From assembly GCA_003117195.1 (NCBI GenBank), contig BDSI01000080.1:62001-126000 (forward strand): DNA of 64,000 bases. Direction: 5' to 3'. The notes beneath the pieces are model-generated. The model had not been told where the DNA came from, ran no database searches, and saw only the letters and a list, made by a program, of their open reading frames with translations. Shown in pieces: positions 1-11,278 of this stretch. The translations under genes and the position numbers were made by a program. The stretch comes from Eudorina sp. 2006-703-Eu-15. Taxonomy: Eukaryota > Chlorophyta > Chlorophyceae > Chlamydomonadales > Volvocaceae. Within the stretch, counting starts at the first letter, position 1. Each line of letters begins with the position of its first letter.

Positions 1-773
1 GGGCCCGCGGTCTTGACGCCGCCACCATTATACACGAAAGCGCGGCCCAGTTGGGCAAGCCGGATTCATGGCCGCATGCGTTCGGGTCCGGGAGAGGTAC
101 CACTTCGGGGGGAAAGGGGCCCCGGGGTGGGCCCCGGTCCCTCCTGTGTCGTCCCCTCCCAAAGGTCCCATCGGAACCCGCGCAGAGGCGGGTCTCCGAC
201 GGCGCCGTCCAATGGACCCGGAAGAGGCCTTACCTTTCCGACTGCACACAAACCTTGTGAAAAGATTTAATACAATATACAATATGTTGAATGAATGGAT
301 AAATGAATGAATGTTACAGCGGACGTTATTGGCGGCATGACTGACAGGGTGCTTGTTCGCCGGGTCGAGCCGGCCATGGCTCTTGGAACGTACGACCCGC
401 CCCGCCCCGACCCGACCCGGCCCATAAACGGCACATTACGAATTCCTTGCTGGCACCCAGTCGGCACGGCCAAGGCCCGTCGTCCTCCGCCCAGACTGGC
501 CACCAACCCCCTCGGTTTTAGTTTTGCGTCGCATGCAGTGCACCTCAACTCCCCCCCCCCACACACACACACAAACGAGCCGCCACAGTCCCGATCCGCG
601 CGCCGCATAGGAAGACGAAATGATGCGCCACCGATACCCCTAAGGTCCCACCGGCCGGTGTGCTGCCCTCCCCTCCCCCATCGCGCGGCCTCCGCTCGGT
701 CCCCTTCAGCACCACATGGTATCATCCCCGCGGCCGACCGGACTTCCTCCCGCTACCTCCGAGAGCTCCCCAG
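1..773. other. no gene recognised at left edge
   Basis: Overlapping open frames exist on both strands but none has a recognisable domain or a convincing codon pattern. Bases about 260-310 are AT-rich compared with the surrounding GC-rich DNA, with short ATGAATGA-like direct repeats, and could be an intergenic boundary. A short C-run followed by a CA tract lies near 552-574. I cannot tell whether the left part belongs to a gene outside the window. Confidence 0.5.
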
Positions 774-2861
774 CGAGTCGAGGCCCCCACCCACTTCGCG
801 CGCCTGCTGTCCGCGGTGCACGTGTTCGCGCCGCGGCACCTGGCGGACGAGCCCGCGCTGCAGCAGTACTGGGCAGACGGCGCTTGCGGGGCGGAGGCGG
901 CGACCCCAGGTCGGGGCCACCCTCGCGCCTGCGGATTGTAGTCGCACTGTGCTCTTGCCTGTCGGTGTCGGTGTTGGCGCTGCTGCCTCCCGGCGGTGCC
1001 GCCCTCACCGCCGCTGCCGCGGCGGCCGCGCCGGGCGCGGCCGGGCTGGGCGCTGCGACCGCGGGAAGCGCCTCCGGAGGGACTGCAGCGACTGCTCCGT
1101 CCGGTGGGTCACCGTACGCCCGAGAGGGAGCGCCGGGAGAGTGTGACCCGTATTCGCGAGGTGGGGCACGTGCGGAAAGGACGGCATTGCAACCCGCCCC
1201 CTGCAGGGCCCGCCCGCGGAGCGACTGCCCTCGAACACGCGACCCCCGCCGGCTGTCCCGATCCCGACCCCAGCTCGCCGCCGCTGTATCCGTACGAGGA
1301 CGGGGACGCAGCTGCCGGTCCCCGACGCCGGTCCCCGGCTGGTCGAAGTGGCAGAGTGGGCGGTTGGGAGGAGACATGGCGGGAGGGTGCGGCTGCGGCG
1401 GCGGCGCTGCAGCTGTGCGACCTGCCAAACGAGTGGGATTACGGAGACGAGTGGGACGAGGTGGGGGAGCTGCTGTGCTGGCCCTTCGATGCCGTACCGC
1501 TGGAGGAGCCCCCAGGACCCGAAATGACACCGCCGGCACCGCCGGCGTCGGCGTCGTCCTCGCAGAGGGCCTCGACGGCGGCGCCGACGGAGGGGCTGGC
1601 GGAAAGGACGTCAGCAGCGGCCTGTGCTGCTGTTGCTGGTGGTGGTGGTGGCTGTGCGGCTGCTGCCTCCGAGGAGCTCGACCCGTACGGCCCTGACACC
1701 GACGTCGCTCCATCTCCCTCCGCTTCGTCCTCTCCCTCCCTGTCCGCCACCTATTCCTCCTCCCCCACCTCCTCCTCCTCCTCCTCCTCGTCTTCGTCCT
1801 CCGCCGCCTTCTTGAAAACAGACTCGGAGGGCCCCCGCCAGCAGCCGCCAGCTGGCACCGGTGGCGGTGACGGCTCCCCGGTCCCCCCGGTGGCGGACTG
1901 CCAGACCCCGGCAGGAGCGGCTCTGGGCACGGACGGCGACGACGTTGGCCCCCTGCGCCGGGACGCCCCGTCGGCGTCCCGCAGACTGCCGCTGCTACCA
2001 CCCGACGCACCCGCCCCCAAGGTCGCCTCTTCGAACCCCGCAACTCCCGCAACTCCCGCAGCGGGCGCGGACCCGGGCCCAGCCGTCCAGAGAACGAAGT
2101 CCGCAGCAGCGCCGTCACCGACTGCGGTACCGGGGCCGCGTCTGGCTGCGGCGGCGGGGGCTCCAGGGGAGGACAGCGAGGATGAGGCCGCCGCCGCCAC
2201 ATCCCCCCTCCCGCGACACCGCGCGAGCGCGGGAGGCGTCCTCAGTGAGCTCACCGCCGGGCACGAGGCCCCTCGTGCATGGCGGGATCCACGCGGGAGG
2301 GTGAGGGTGAGGGTGAGGTCAGGGGAGCCGCTTGCGCGCCAGGCGGTGAGCTGTGGCGGCGCGGTGGCGGAAGCGGCGGCGGGCGACTGGGGCCCGTCCG
2401 CGAATGGCTTGCGGCCGCACGGCGCTGCTGGGATGCTCGTGGCCGCCGTGCATGGCGGCGACCCAGGTGGGTATGGCGGCGGCTACCTGAGTGCAGCGCG
2501 CCAAGCAGCGGCCGCCGCCGCTGCGGCGGATCCCATGGGGGCTCTGTGGCGGCGCCGTCGGGCGGAGGCGGATGCGGCCACTCCTGTGTCGGCGGCGCCG
2601 CCAGATGCTACTGAAGAAGCGGACTCCTCCCCCCGCTCGTACGGCGGAGATTTGTACGGCGGCGGGTTGTATCTGCAGATGCCTGCAGCTCCATCGGACG
2701 AGCACCTGGAATACAGCGGCGGCGAAGGAGGGGGCGATGCGCGCGGCGGCTGGCTTGTCGTACCGCAGCGGCGCCGCCGGCTGCAGCAGCTGCTCAGCCT
2801 CGTCACCGGCGGCGCCCTCAGTACGCCGCTGTCGCTACTGGTGCCGATCAGCACGCTCGGT
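774..2861 (+). CDS. low-complexity protein of unknown function, gene model uncertain
   Basis: This is a composite, low-confidence model. A plausible exon runs from an AG at 772-773 to a CCCCAG|GT donor after 909 (phase 1) and carries non-repetitive coding such as FARLLSAVHVFAPRHL. A frame change is then needed. The frame reading through about 1210-2861 looks coding, for example LCDLPNEWDYGDEWDEVGEL near 1417-1476. It then becomes Ser/Pro/Ala/Gly-rich, with a poly-Ser tract from TCC repeats near 1750-1805, and ends in a hydrophobic stretch before a GTGAGT donor at 2862. The exons between 910 and 1207 are unresolved. No known domain was seen. It may be the 5' part of the next gene, because the donor at 2862 is in phase with an acceptor at 3163. 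Confidence 0.3.
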
Positions 2862-3133
2862 GTGAGTGGTGGTGGCTGGTGAAGGGGGTGGCCGTTGCGG
2901 TGGCGGTGGCAGTGGCGTCGCCGCCGCCGCCGCGGTGGCAGAGGTCGGGACGAGGACTGTAACATCTTTAATAAAACGAGGACCGCGGGACTGCCCATAC
3001 GTCACACTGCATCGTGAATGGCATATATGCCAAAATATGCATGCCAATCACCTTTTGAGATACCGTCGTACCGTATTCGTGCTTTCCTTAGCCACCATGC
3101 TTATCCTGCTTCTGTGCTGCTGCGTCTCCCGCG

Positions 3134-4830
3134 ATGGCGTTCCCTGCCCCGGATGTACGGCAGTTCAACTGTACGACACTTGTGGACACGGGACTGGACG
3201 CCTGCGCGGAGCCGCAGTGCGCCGACTTCTTCAGTCTGGTACGGCAACCGGACGGCAGCATCGAATGCGAGCAGGTCGCCCCCATCTCGGCCGCGAACGG
3301 CGGCGGCGGCGGCAACGGCGGCGGCGACAACGGCGGCGCCGGCGCGGCGCTGGTTGTGCCGTACACGTACGACGAGCTCTTCCAGTTTGGTAACAACGTG
3401 GTTCTTGGCGGCCTATCGCTTGGTGCGCAGGTACGCGGGGCGGGGCGGGGCGGTTCGGAGGCGGACCTCCGGGAAAGACCCAGCGGGGAACTTACAGTGC
3501 CATCGGACGGTGTGTGTGTGTGTGTGACACGAGAGGGCTCCAGTCCTCGGACACCACCAGTCCGGCACGGTGCGCGTACACCGGTATTGCTTTGCTTGGT
3601 ATGTGTGGTGTTCCGGGGCCATCTACCGGTCGTACCAGCCGCCGGCTACCGTTGTAACCTACCACCACTACGTCCCAGATGCGGACACGTCACATACGGT
3701 AGTCTCATGTCACGGGGGTTGTAACGCTCAATTATCCTCCACAGTATCACCTCACCTCACCTCGCTCCCTGCTCAGTGACCGCACCTCCGGGACCCCGAC
3801 AGTCCCCCGATAGCGCCCGCGGAGGGGACGGGTTGCTTTGCACACGGGGCGGCGGACGGGGCGGCGGGGTGCCGCCCGCGGTGACCGCCGCCGCCGGTGG
3901 GGCGCATCCCCCCGTACATGACATGGCGCCGTGGCCGTACACCCGGCGCTTGTCCCCTGCCAGCCAGCGCTCAGACCCCGGCCCCCGCCGCCCGCCTACC
4001 TCCCCCTTAGGTCAACCAAGACAGCGAAACCGCTGATCCCCCGTTTTGCCCCTTTTCCCCCGTGTATCTGGGCGGACTTCATTTCATCGTATCCCCCTTC
4101 CCCCCTCCTATCCCCTCCCCCCGGGGATAGGCCACCACCGACAGCAGCTTCGCCACCCAGATCGGCGGCTTCCCCACGCTGTCCAACGACGCCACCCTCA
4201 CCGCCCGAGTGGCCACCGCCGGGGGCTCCTTCGGCGCGTACGAGGGCGTACTGCAGCGCGCCTACGGGGCCCAGACCATCGGTGAGCGGGGGAGGTCAGG
4301 CGGTTGTGGTGGTTTCGGTGCGGTGCGACCGCGGTTACACTTGGCCCCCTGATGGTCAACCAACCAACCAACCAACAACCAACCAACTGTACTATGCCCC
4401 GGGCGCTGTCGTCCACAGCCCCCATAATGAGTACGTGCTCCTGACTGCGGTGCGGTACCCTGGAGTGCACCCCAACGAAGCAAGTACCGCCGGCCGAATC
4501 GTATCGGGTGCAAGATGTCAGCCTGCGCGCATATACGACTCCCCTTACGCGCTGGAACCCCGCGCATCGCCCGACCCGACCTCTGGCGCGCGTCCGCCTT
4601 TCCCCGCCGGCCCGGTGCCTTCCCCCCGTCCCCTCTCCACCGTCCACCCAGGCACCTTCGACCCCACCCAGCCGCTCACCTTCACCCTGGGCGCCAACCT
4701 GGGCACGGTCACCGACACGCTGATCGACCGCCTCAACGTGCCGGGGTTCTCCGCCTCGGAGCGGCAGCAGCCCGCGGATGCGCGCCCCGACATCGCCCTG
4801 GGGCTGTCCAGCGCCATCCTCAGCGGCTAG
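3134..4830 (+). CDS. unknown protein, three exons, possibly extracellular
   Basis: Exons are 3134-3430, 4131-4281 and 4652-4830. Phases close exactly: 0 at the first junction and 1 at the second. The donors are GTACGC and GTGAGC. The ATG at 3134 gives about 208 residues. The first exon holds four cysteines in about 40 residues (NCTT, DACAEPQC, IECEQ), then a Gly/Asn-rich linker, then conserved-looking text such as YTYDELFQFGNNVVLGGLSL. Exons 2-3 are Thr/Gly/Ala-rich with little charge, such as FPTLSNDATLTARVA and LTFTLGANLG. I do not recognise the family. The cysteine spacing and composition would suit a secreted or wall protein, but no in-frame signal peptide is visible. An alternative acceptor at 3163 would make it the 3' end of the upstream low-complexity frame. 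Confidence 0.55.
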
Positions 4831-6955
4831 GTTGATTGGTGATAATTGGATAGATAAGTAGATAGATAGATTGATTGAGTTATTGGTGTGATTGGATGGG
4901 ACACGCATGTCGCGAGCAGCTCTCTAAACATTCTAACAGGTCCGTGTATGCCCGTGTATGTTCGCACCGTACGGAAGATTCAGTACCGCGCCACTGCCGA
5001 TAGATGATGAAGTGATAGAGGTGGAGCTCGACACATTTGTCTGGGACACATTCCCGCAGACGCGCCTTCGTTTCGCATCGGGGGCAAGTCTTACCGGGCG
5101 GTGTAGGCAATTAAAGAGTTGTGACCTGGCTTGGGCGGTGCCGTGGCGTCCGTTAAGCGTCCGTGGCGCCCATCACAGAAGGGAATGAACCAACGGTCCT
5201 GTACTGCACTACTGGGGTCCTGCTGCCGTGTGGGTGTGGGCGTTACTGATGACTTGGCAGGGCATAGCGGGCTCGCGAGCTGGTGCACATATACGCGTGT
5301 GTGGCTGGCAGGGTGCTTGGCGACTTGTCCAAAGCTTGCAGCTTGCTCGCATGAATCGAGACCCTCACCTACCTACCCCTCCTCCAACCACCCCGCCCAC
5401 GAACCACCAACCAAGCAGCAGCGGATACCTCCGCTGACACCGTTGATCCCTCCCGGGGTCCGCTGTAACGTTCATTCATTCATATGCAGTACCGGGTCCA
5501 CTGTAGCACCAGCAATAGCATGCAGTACGTACGGGGTCGTGCATGGCTTTTGGAGTACATCGGCATCTGCCCAGTGCTGCCAAACAAGCAATTCACGTAA
5601 AACCCTCCAGCCTGAGGGGGTGTGTAACTACGTACGGCAAGCAATCTGATGACGTCCGGGGTGTACGGAGATCCAAATATGCATTGGTTCTTGCACTTAC
5701 GACCCAAGCAACGAAACCGTTCATGGGTTCAATCGTAAGCGCGCGCGCGGTCTCGGTTGTGACCGTCCACATATAACAAACCAGCTAGTCCAACACCGCC
5801 GCGGCTGCCGTCAAAAATGCCATCTTATGAAAAGGAGTCGATACAACAATTGAAGAAGTTCAAGTACAGTCGCATAAATTGATCGAGCAGTTACGACGCT
5901 GTCAGGCAAGGCACGAGGCTTCATGTAAACCACGCACGCTGCCGTAAACAGCCCGGTCGAGTGCCGCCCACGACACCACCACCCGTCCTCGTACTTGCAT
6001 CCACCACACCACATGTGTAAGCAGCTCGATAAATCTGCCAACCACCAGCGATCTCATTACAGCACATCCGCCTGCTTTTTTCCATGTCACAAACAAACAG
6101 GCCGGTCGGTTTCGATGCATATCGAGACCCGACGCACTTGCTTATTTGACGCCTTGCGCGCCATGCTGGCCAGCGCCGCCACCGACGCTCATCGATACAC
6201 CCAACAGCAATCGAATCATGGCGGCACCGCTACATGCATGCATGCTTGGGTTGCACACTTCCGGGCAGCGGCCACCGATCCCTGGAGGGGCCGCTGCTCA
6301 CTTGGGTTGTTTATTACCGGTACTGCCCATGAGCGGCACTGCCCGCCGCACACCCGCCCACCACCATACTCCGCAAGAACACTGTAAAAATGAGCAACAA
6401 CACTGTATGTTGCAGCAAGGTCAAGCGCCAATGCGCCCGTGCCCCCCAACACACAAGCGCCGGTATCTTGTGTGCCTGGGTGGTTCGGGCGGGTTTCTCG
6501 CGAAACACACACACGAGCCATCGCACGTTTAGGCGGTGACGTGGCCGCCACACCTCCTCTTAACAACATACCCACACGAGCAGAAGTGCCACCGCCGCCC
6601 CCGCTGCCCGTCATAAGATGTATGCATGCAAGTGCGACCATCCTCCCCCACCCACCTACCTACCTCATTCACCCACCGTCGGCTGCTGCGCGCTGCGGCT
6701 CGCTGACGTGCAACTGGTGCGTGCTTGGGCCCTACCCCCGCTGCCCGCGCTACCGTACCCTGCCGGACATTCCCAGCCCGCTAACAGAATCAATGCTTCC
6801 TAACAGGATCGTCATGAATCACACCACACCCTGGCTACGTTCCGCGTCACCACATGCACCCCACGAAGGCAGGACTCATATATGCCTGAGTAAGCACACG
6901 CGCACAAGATGGTAGAACGTCAACGACACGCACAGACGCGCACACACCTCGCTGA

Positions 6956-6982
6956 ACACACACACACACATACACACACACA
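6956..6982. repeat. interrupted CA dinucleotide repeat
   Basis: About 27 bases of alternating CA with a single T interruption at 6971, in non-coding sequence. Confidence 0.9.
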
Positions 6983-7598
6983 GACGGGTTTCTCACTAAA
7001 CACACACAGCACTGACTACTTGCTGTCAGTATCGATGAATCAGGGAGGCGGGATGAACCCACGCACCTCACCGCGCCGCGCCTCTACCCGCTGCCAGCCA
7101 CTTAGCCCGCCGTCCAACCCATCAATCCTGCCCCCCCCTCCATCCTGAACCCTCGGTCGGCCGGAGGACGTTCTCTTCTTGGGTCGGTCAGTCACGCATC
7201 GCATTCCAGCACGTCAAGCACGCGATCAGCCGACGCATTGACGCAGTGAGGCGGACGTCACCACATCCGGTCGGTGCGTGTCAGTGTCAGTGTCAGTGGG
7301 GAACCTCCAGAGCCGCAAGAATAAAAAGCATCAAAGTATGGGTCCGTCTTCAGGGCCGTCGCTCGTCCTTGCCGTACCGCCCGCGGCAACCGTACCACCT
7401 GCCTGACCCACCCGCGACGAAGTTCTGTTTGTGGGTGGTCCCCGCCGACGCCGAACCCCCGGCAGCCACCAGGGGCAGCCCGTCATCACATCTTTCCCAC
7501 CACGTCACCCCAACATCTAACTTAGAACACTTGAAACGCCACGACATACATACTGCTTAACAGTCCGCTCCCATCCCATGTCCACTTCCAATGTGTGT

Positions 7599-7603
7599 TT
7601 ACA
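7599..7603 (-). terminator. candidate TGTAA polyadenylation signal for the 7.8-10.7 kb gene
   Basis: TTACA on the plus strand reads TGTAA on the minus strand, 150 bases beyond the stop at 7753. The motif is the known volvocine poly(A) signal; its use here is inferred. Confidence 0.45.
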
Positions 7604-7752
7604 AATGCAATGTGTGTGTGTGACTGATGGGTCGATCCGGGGCTCGAGCTGGCATTGGCTGGAATTGCCTTTCCATTCATCAAGCTCGGCGATGGGCGTT
7701 AGGTTGTGACACCCATCGCCGTCACTGCGCACCGACTCATTCACCATCACCA

Positions 7753-10669
7753 TCACCCGTCCCCTACGCCCTCGTCCTCACCACCCGCCTGACCATCCTC
7801 CTCCTCCCCCTCCCCCTCCTCCTCCCCCTCTTCCTCCTCCTCCTCCTCGTGCCCACCGCCGTCGCTGCCTTCGCCGTCTCCGCGATCCGCCGCCCCGACC
7901 CCGCCGGCCACCCCCCACGACCCCGACCCGCTGCTGCCGCCATCACTCTCGGCGCCTCCGACGTCCTTGCCGCCCTCAGCCCCCGCGGCCCCGCCCTCTA
8001 CTCGGACGTGGCCCGCAGCGTCCCCGGACAGCGGCGTCCCACCGCCCTCCCCCATTGCAAGTTCCCCTCCTCCCTCACCCATCGCCTCATCTCTGTCGCC
8101 ACCACCGGCCTCATGCTCCGGACCCTGTTCCCAGCCGAGTCCAGCGGCCTCCCCCGCCCGCACCTCCGCCGCCGCCGCCGCCGCCGCCCCCGCCACGCGC
8201 TCAATGCCGTCAAGGAAGTCCCCCGCCGCCGCCGCCGCCGCCATCTGGTCTCCGCGCCCCCGCCTCGCCGTCCTCGGCCCCGCCTCCTGCAGCTCCGCCT
8301 TCCCAGCCGTCCGCTTGCGCTGCGCTGCGACACCGCCACCGCCACCACCGCCATCACCGGCGCCGGCGCCCGCGCGCGGCCCCCGCCGGCCGAACCCCTC
8401 CGCTGCCGGTGGCACCACCGACGTCATGCGCACCACCAGCACTCCGTCGTCGTCGTCTTCGTACAGCATGCCCCATCCCACACACAGCTTCCCGACGGCC
8501 AGCAGCGGCGCCGGATGGATCCGGCGGTTGCAGTTGTACGACGTGAGCTTGCTCGTGTGGTACGGCTTCTGATTCGGCAGCAGCACGCCGTCCACCTCCA
8601 CCGCCACCTTGACCTGCGTCCGACCCGCCAAGTGCGCGTCGACGATCCGCCTGCTAATGTTGATGTACTCCTTCTTAGCCGCTGTGCTGCACACCGACTT
8701 ACCCAGGTGCACTACTCCCGATTCAGACACGGACAAGTGCGCGAGCGAGGCCACGGCGGTGGCGGCGGCGGCGGCGGTGGCGGACGACGGGGTTCCCGCA
8801 GACGTTGATACAAGGTGGCCTGCTGGGCCGCCGCCGCCGCCGCCGCCGCTGCCGCCGGTATGCGGGCGAGGGGTGGCGCGCGGGCCTGATTTGGGCGGTC
8901 GGCCGCGTGGCGTTGCAGCCGCCCGCGCCGTCGGCCCCACCTCGGGATCGGGATCCCGCGGGGCTGCGCTCATCCGCGGCACGTGCAGGGTCAGCCGCCC
9001 CCTGCCGCCGCCGCCGGCTGATGCGCCTCCCCGGCCTCCCGGGCCTCCTGAGGCACCGCCCGCCGCTGCCGCCGCCACCGCGTCGGCGCCGCCCGCTCCC
9101 TTCACCTGCCGAGTCGTAATACCCGCGATAAGCAAATCGGCAGTGCATGAGAGACCCGTCCGGGCTCTGTGCCGGAAACGCGAACGAATGCACAAACCAG
9201 GAAGGATTTACGTGACACAAGTCCGGAAGGGACCGGCCACATATGACGGTGACCTGCCTTACGTAATGCAGGTTGGCTGTAACTGTGCTATTGCCCGTCC
9301 TCCGGAATCGAGGGCCCGGCACAACCACGCTGGGTCAAACCCCCAGTGACGTCATGCCAGGCTCACACCATTCATTGAAGGCGATGGCATACAGGCCAAT
9401 CATCAAGAAGTACATTGCACACTGTCAACCAGCCATGGGGCCCCTCAGCTGCCAGGCGACAATTCGTTCCAAATGGCCGCTCCCGGTAGCAGCCAGCCGT
9501 TCTGCAGTTGCAGTTGCAGTTGCAGTTGCAGTCCCATTCCCAGTCGCAGTCCCAGTCCCATACCCATTCTTATTCCCAGTTCCAGTTCCAGGGGGCCACG
9601 CGCCCGCCCCGTCCCGCACCTGCTGTTTGCGGTACGGCAGCTCCGCCCGCCGTTCCTCCATCTCCTCCGCCTGCTCCCGGGACACCAGCACCCGGGTCAG
9701 GTGGCGGGTGTGGCAGGGGCAGCGGCACTGCCGCTGCAGGGGAGCCCGCGGTTCGCGCTCCGCGGCGCCAGACCCCCTGCCTCGCCCCCGGCGACCGCCG
9801 CCGCCGCCGCCACTCCGCCGCTCGCGCGCCCCCGCCGGCGCTGCCCCGCGGCGCCGCACCACCTCGCCCGCTCCACCGCCGCCGCCGCCACCACCACCGT
9901 CACCACCGCCGCCATTGCCACGACCATCATCACGAGCCGTATCCTCCTCCTCCTCATCATCATCCACATCGCCGGGTCCCCCCTCCGCAGCGTTCCTACT
10001 GCTGCTGCTGCTCTCCGTGGTGCTGCTCTCCGTGGTGCTGCTGCTGTTCTCAGAGCTGATTTTGCTGCTGCCGCTGCCACCGGCCCCGTTGTCACCGTCG
10101 CGGATACACGTACCATGAGTCGGACGGGACCTCGGGGGTCCCGGGGCAGATCCCCCGGGCTCTCCGGCTGACTCGTCCTGCCGACCCAGACCCAGACCCA
10201 GCTGCTGGGATGCCGACACCGCCACATCTGCGACTCCCGCGACCGCGACAGCGCCGTGTGTGTGTCCGCCTGGGACCGCCTGGGTCGGCACGCCACCGCC
10301 ACTGCCACTGCCACTGCCGGTGGGCTCCCCCGCCGTCACTCGATTCGACGGTTCGCTGCGCCGAGGGTCAAGGTCCGGCCTCGGCGGCGGCGGCTGTTGC
10401 TGTTGTTGCTGTGGCGGCTGTGGCGGCTGTGGCGGCTGCGGTGCCCCCCGTGGCATGCAGGGGCAGGGTCCGCGAGTCAGGGAGAAGGTGACCGCATCCG
10501 TGCCGCGAGTGGGGTCCTTGCCGACATCCGCCAGGTGCATCCCGATGAACTTGCGGGCCTGGGACATGTTGTTGGGGATGACGCGGAAGCCCAGCTGGGG
10601 GAACGGCAGCAGCCGAGCAAAGGGGGAGGCGCGCACGGTTCGGAAGAACGCGCAGACAGCGTTGCCCAT
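7753..10669 (-). CDS. low-complexity nuclear-type protein with a B3-like domain
   Basis: The two-exon model is complement(7753-9105, 9620-10669), about 800 residues. The start is the ATG at 10669 and the donor after 9620 is CAG|GTGCGG in phase 0. Exon 1 opens with a compact conserved-looking block of about 70 residues (LGFRVIPNNMSQARKFIGMH, then CPC). It continues as Pro/Gln-, Gly- and Ser-rich sequence and an Asp/Glu tract, and ends with CRCPC and a short charged helix (EQAEEMEERR). Exon 2 has a compact region at roughly residues 475-580 (DNA 8416-8733) with KKEYINISRR, VEVDGVLLPN and DDDDGVLVVRM. Long Gly/Ala stretches and an acidic tail of Glu/Gly follow. The compact region resembles plant B3 DNA-binding domains in its basic IxR(R/K) strand, central VxVDG and final VLVVR strand; a VARL/SAND-type domain is the alternative. 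A transcriptional regulator is inferred, not shown. The same domain pattern recurs in the gene at 57.4-60.1 kb. Confidence 0.55.
9508..9596. repeat. hexamer-type repeat (GCAGTT/CCCAGT family)
   Basis: Tandem GCAGTT units grade into CCCAGT/CCATTC variants. They lie in the intron, just downstream of the donor at 9619 on the minus strand. Confidence 0.7.
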
Positions 10670-11230
10670 TGCGCAGTGTTTGAATCGTCCCGAAGAAAGT
10701 CACGGTAGCCAAGGGGCCGTGTGGGGCGAAATGAGGGGATATGTGCTTCGGAACGCAGCCAAACAAGGGCCCGACCGTGCCCGACCAGGATAACATGCCG
10801 CAGGCTTTCGGACTTCTTGTTTGGTGGGACGGTTCAAATACTCCCGCCATCCAAAAGGTCCGCACCGCGACCCAACGGTGGCCTTGGAAGGGCGCCAGGA
10901 CTGGCATTTTCCGAGAGCTTGCCTGTTTGTCGCGCCGCACAATGCTTGCGAGCGGCGGGCTCTTGTCTTTGACGCCATCCACCACGCATGTTATGAGTAC
11001 GCACTGGGGACATCGCCAGCAAAAGTGTTTTTCTTTGTACCAGGTATAGGGCACGCAAAACGGGGTCCAATCACCGTCCTTAGACATTGTTTTGTTTCAA
11101 GTTTAAATAAGCACAATGATGTGCAACCTAACCTGCGTCGTGGTTTTGAATTAACGGGTAGGCTGCCAAACATGCATCGTTGACATACTGGCTGTGCATC
11201 TCGTTGTCATAATTTCTGCCTTATCAAAGG

Positions 11231-11278
11231 TGTATGAAATGCTGCTTTACAGTGTATGAAATGCTGCTTGCTTTACAG
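11231..11278. repeat. tandem direct duplication, 22/26 bases
   Basis: The unit at 11231-11252 (TGTATGAAATGCTGC...TTTACAG) is repeated at 11253-11278 with a four-base insertion. It lies in non-coding sequence. Confidence 0.85.

Larger units (their letters stand above)
4831..7752. other. 2.9 kb with no recognisable gene
   Basis: Right after the stop at 4830 there is a run of GATA/ATTG-type short repeats (about 4833-4883). Candidate TGTAA polyadenylation signals for the upstream gene lie at 5464-5468 and near 5622. The rest contains only short open frames without family resemblance. A CA microsatellite lies at 6956-6982. The right end holds the presumed 3' untranslated region of the minus-strand gene ending at 7753. 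Confidence 0.5.

Noticed and set aside
706..2202. 498-codon open frame on the minus strand
   Set aside because: Poly-Arg/Pro/His composition typical of the antisense of a GC-rich Ala/Gly coding frame; no domain text.
3097..3393. Plus-strand frame starting with a signal-peptide-like MLILLLCCC
   Set aside because: It runs out of frame with the downstream exons of the 3.1-4.8 kb gene and becomes Arg-rich at once. Kept only as a caution about the start.
7627..8808. 393-codon plus-strand open frame opposite the first B3-like gene
   Set aside because: Runs of Arg, Leu and Pro are the mirror of the minus-strand acidic, Gly and Ala tracts; no family resemblance.
9273..10118. Plus-strand open frame with Val/Ala/Pro repeats
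   Set aside because: Antisense of hexamer repeats and low-complexity coding on the minus strand.
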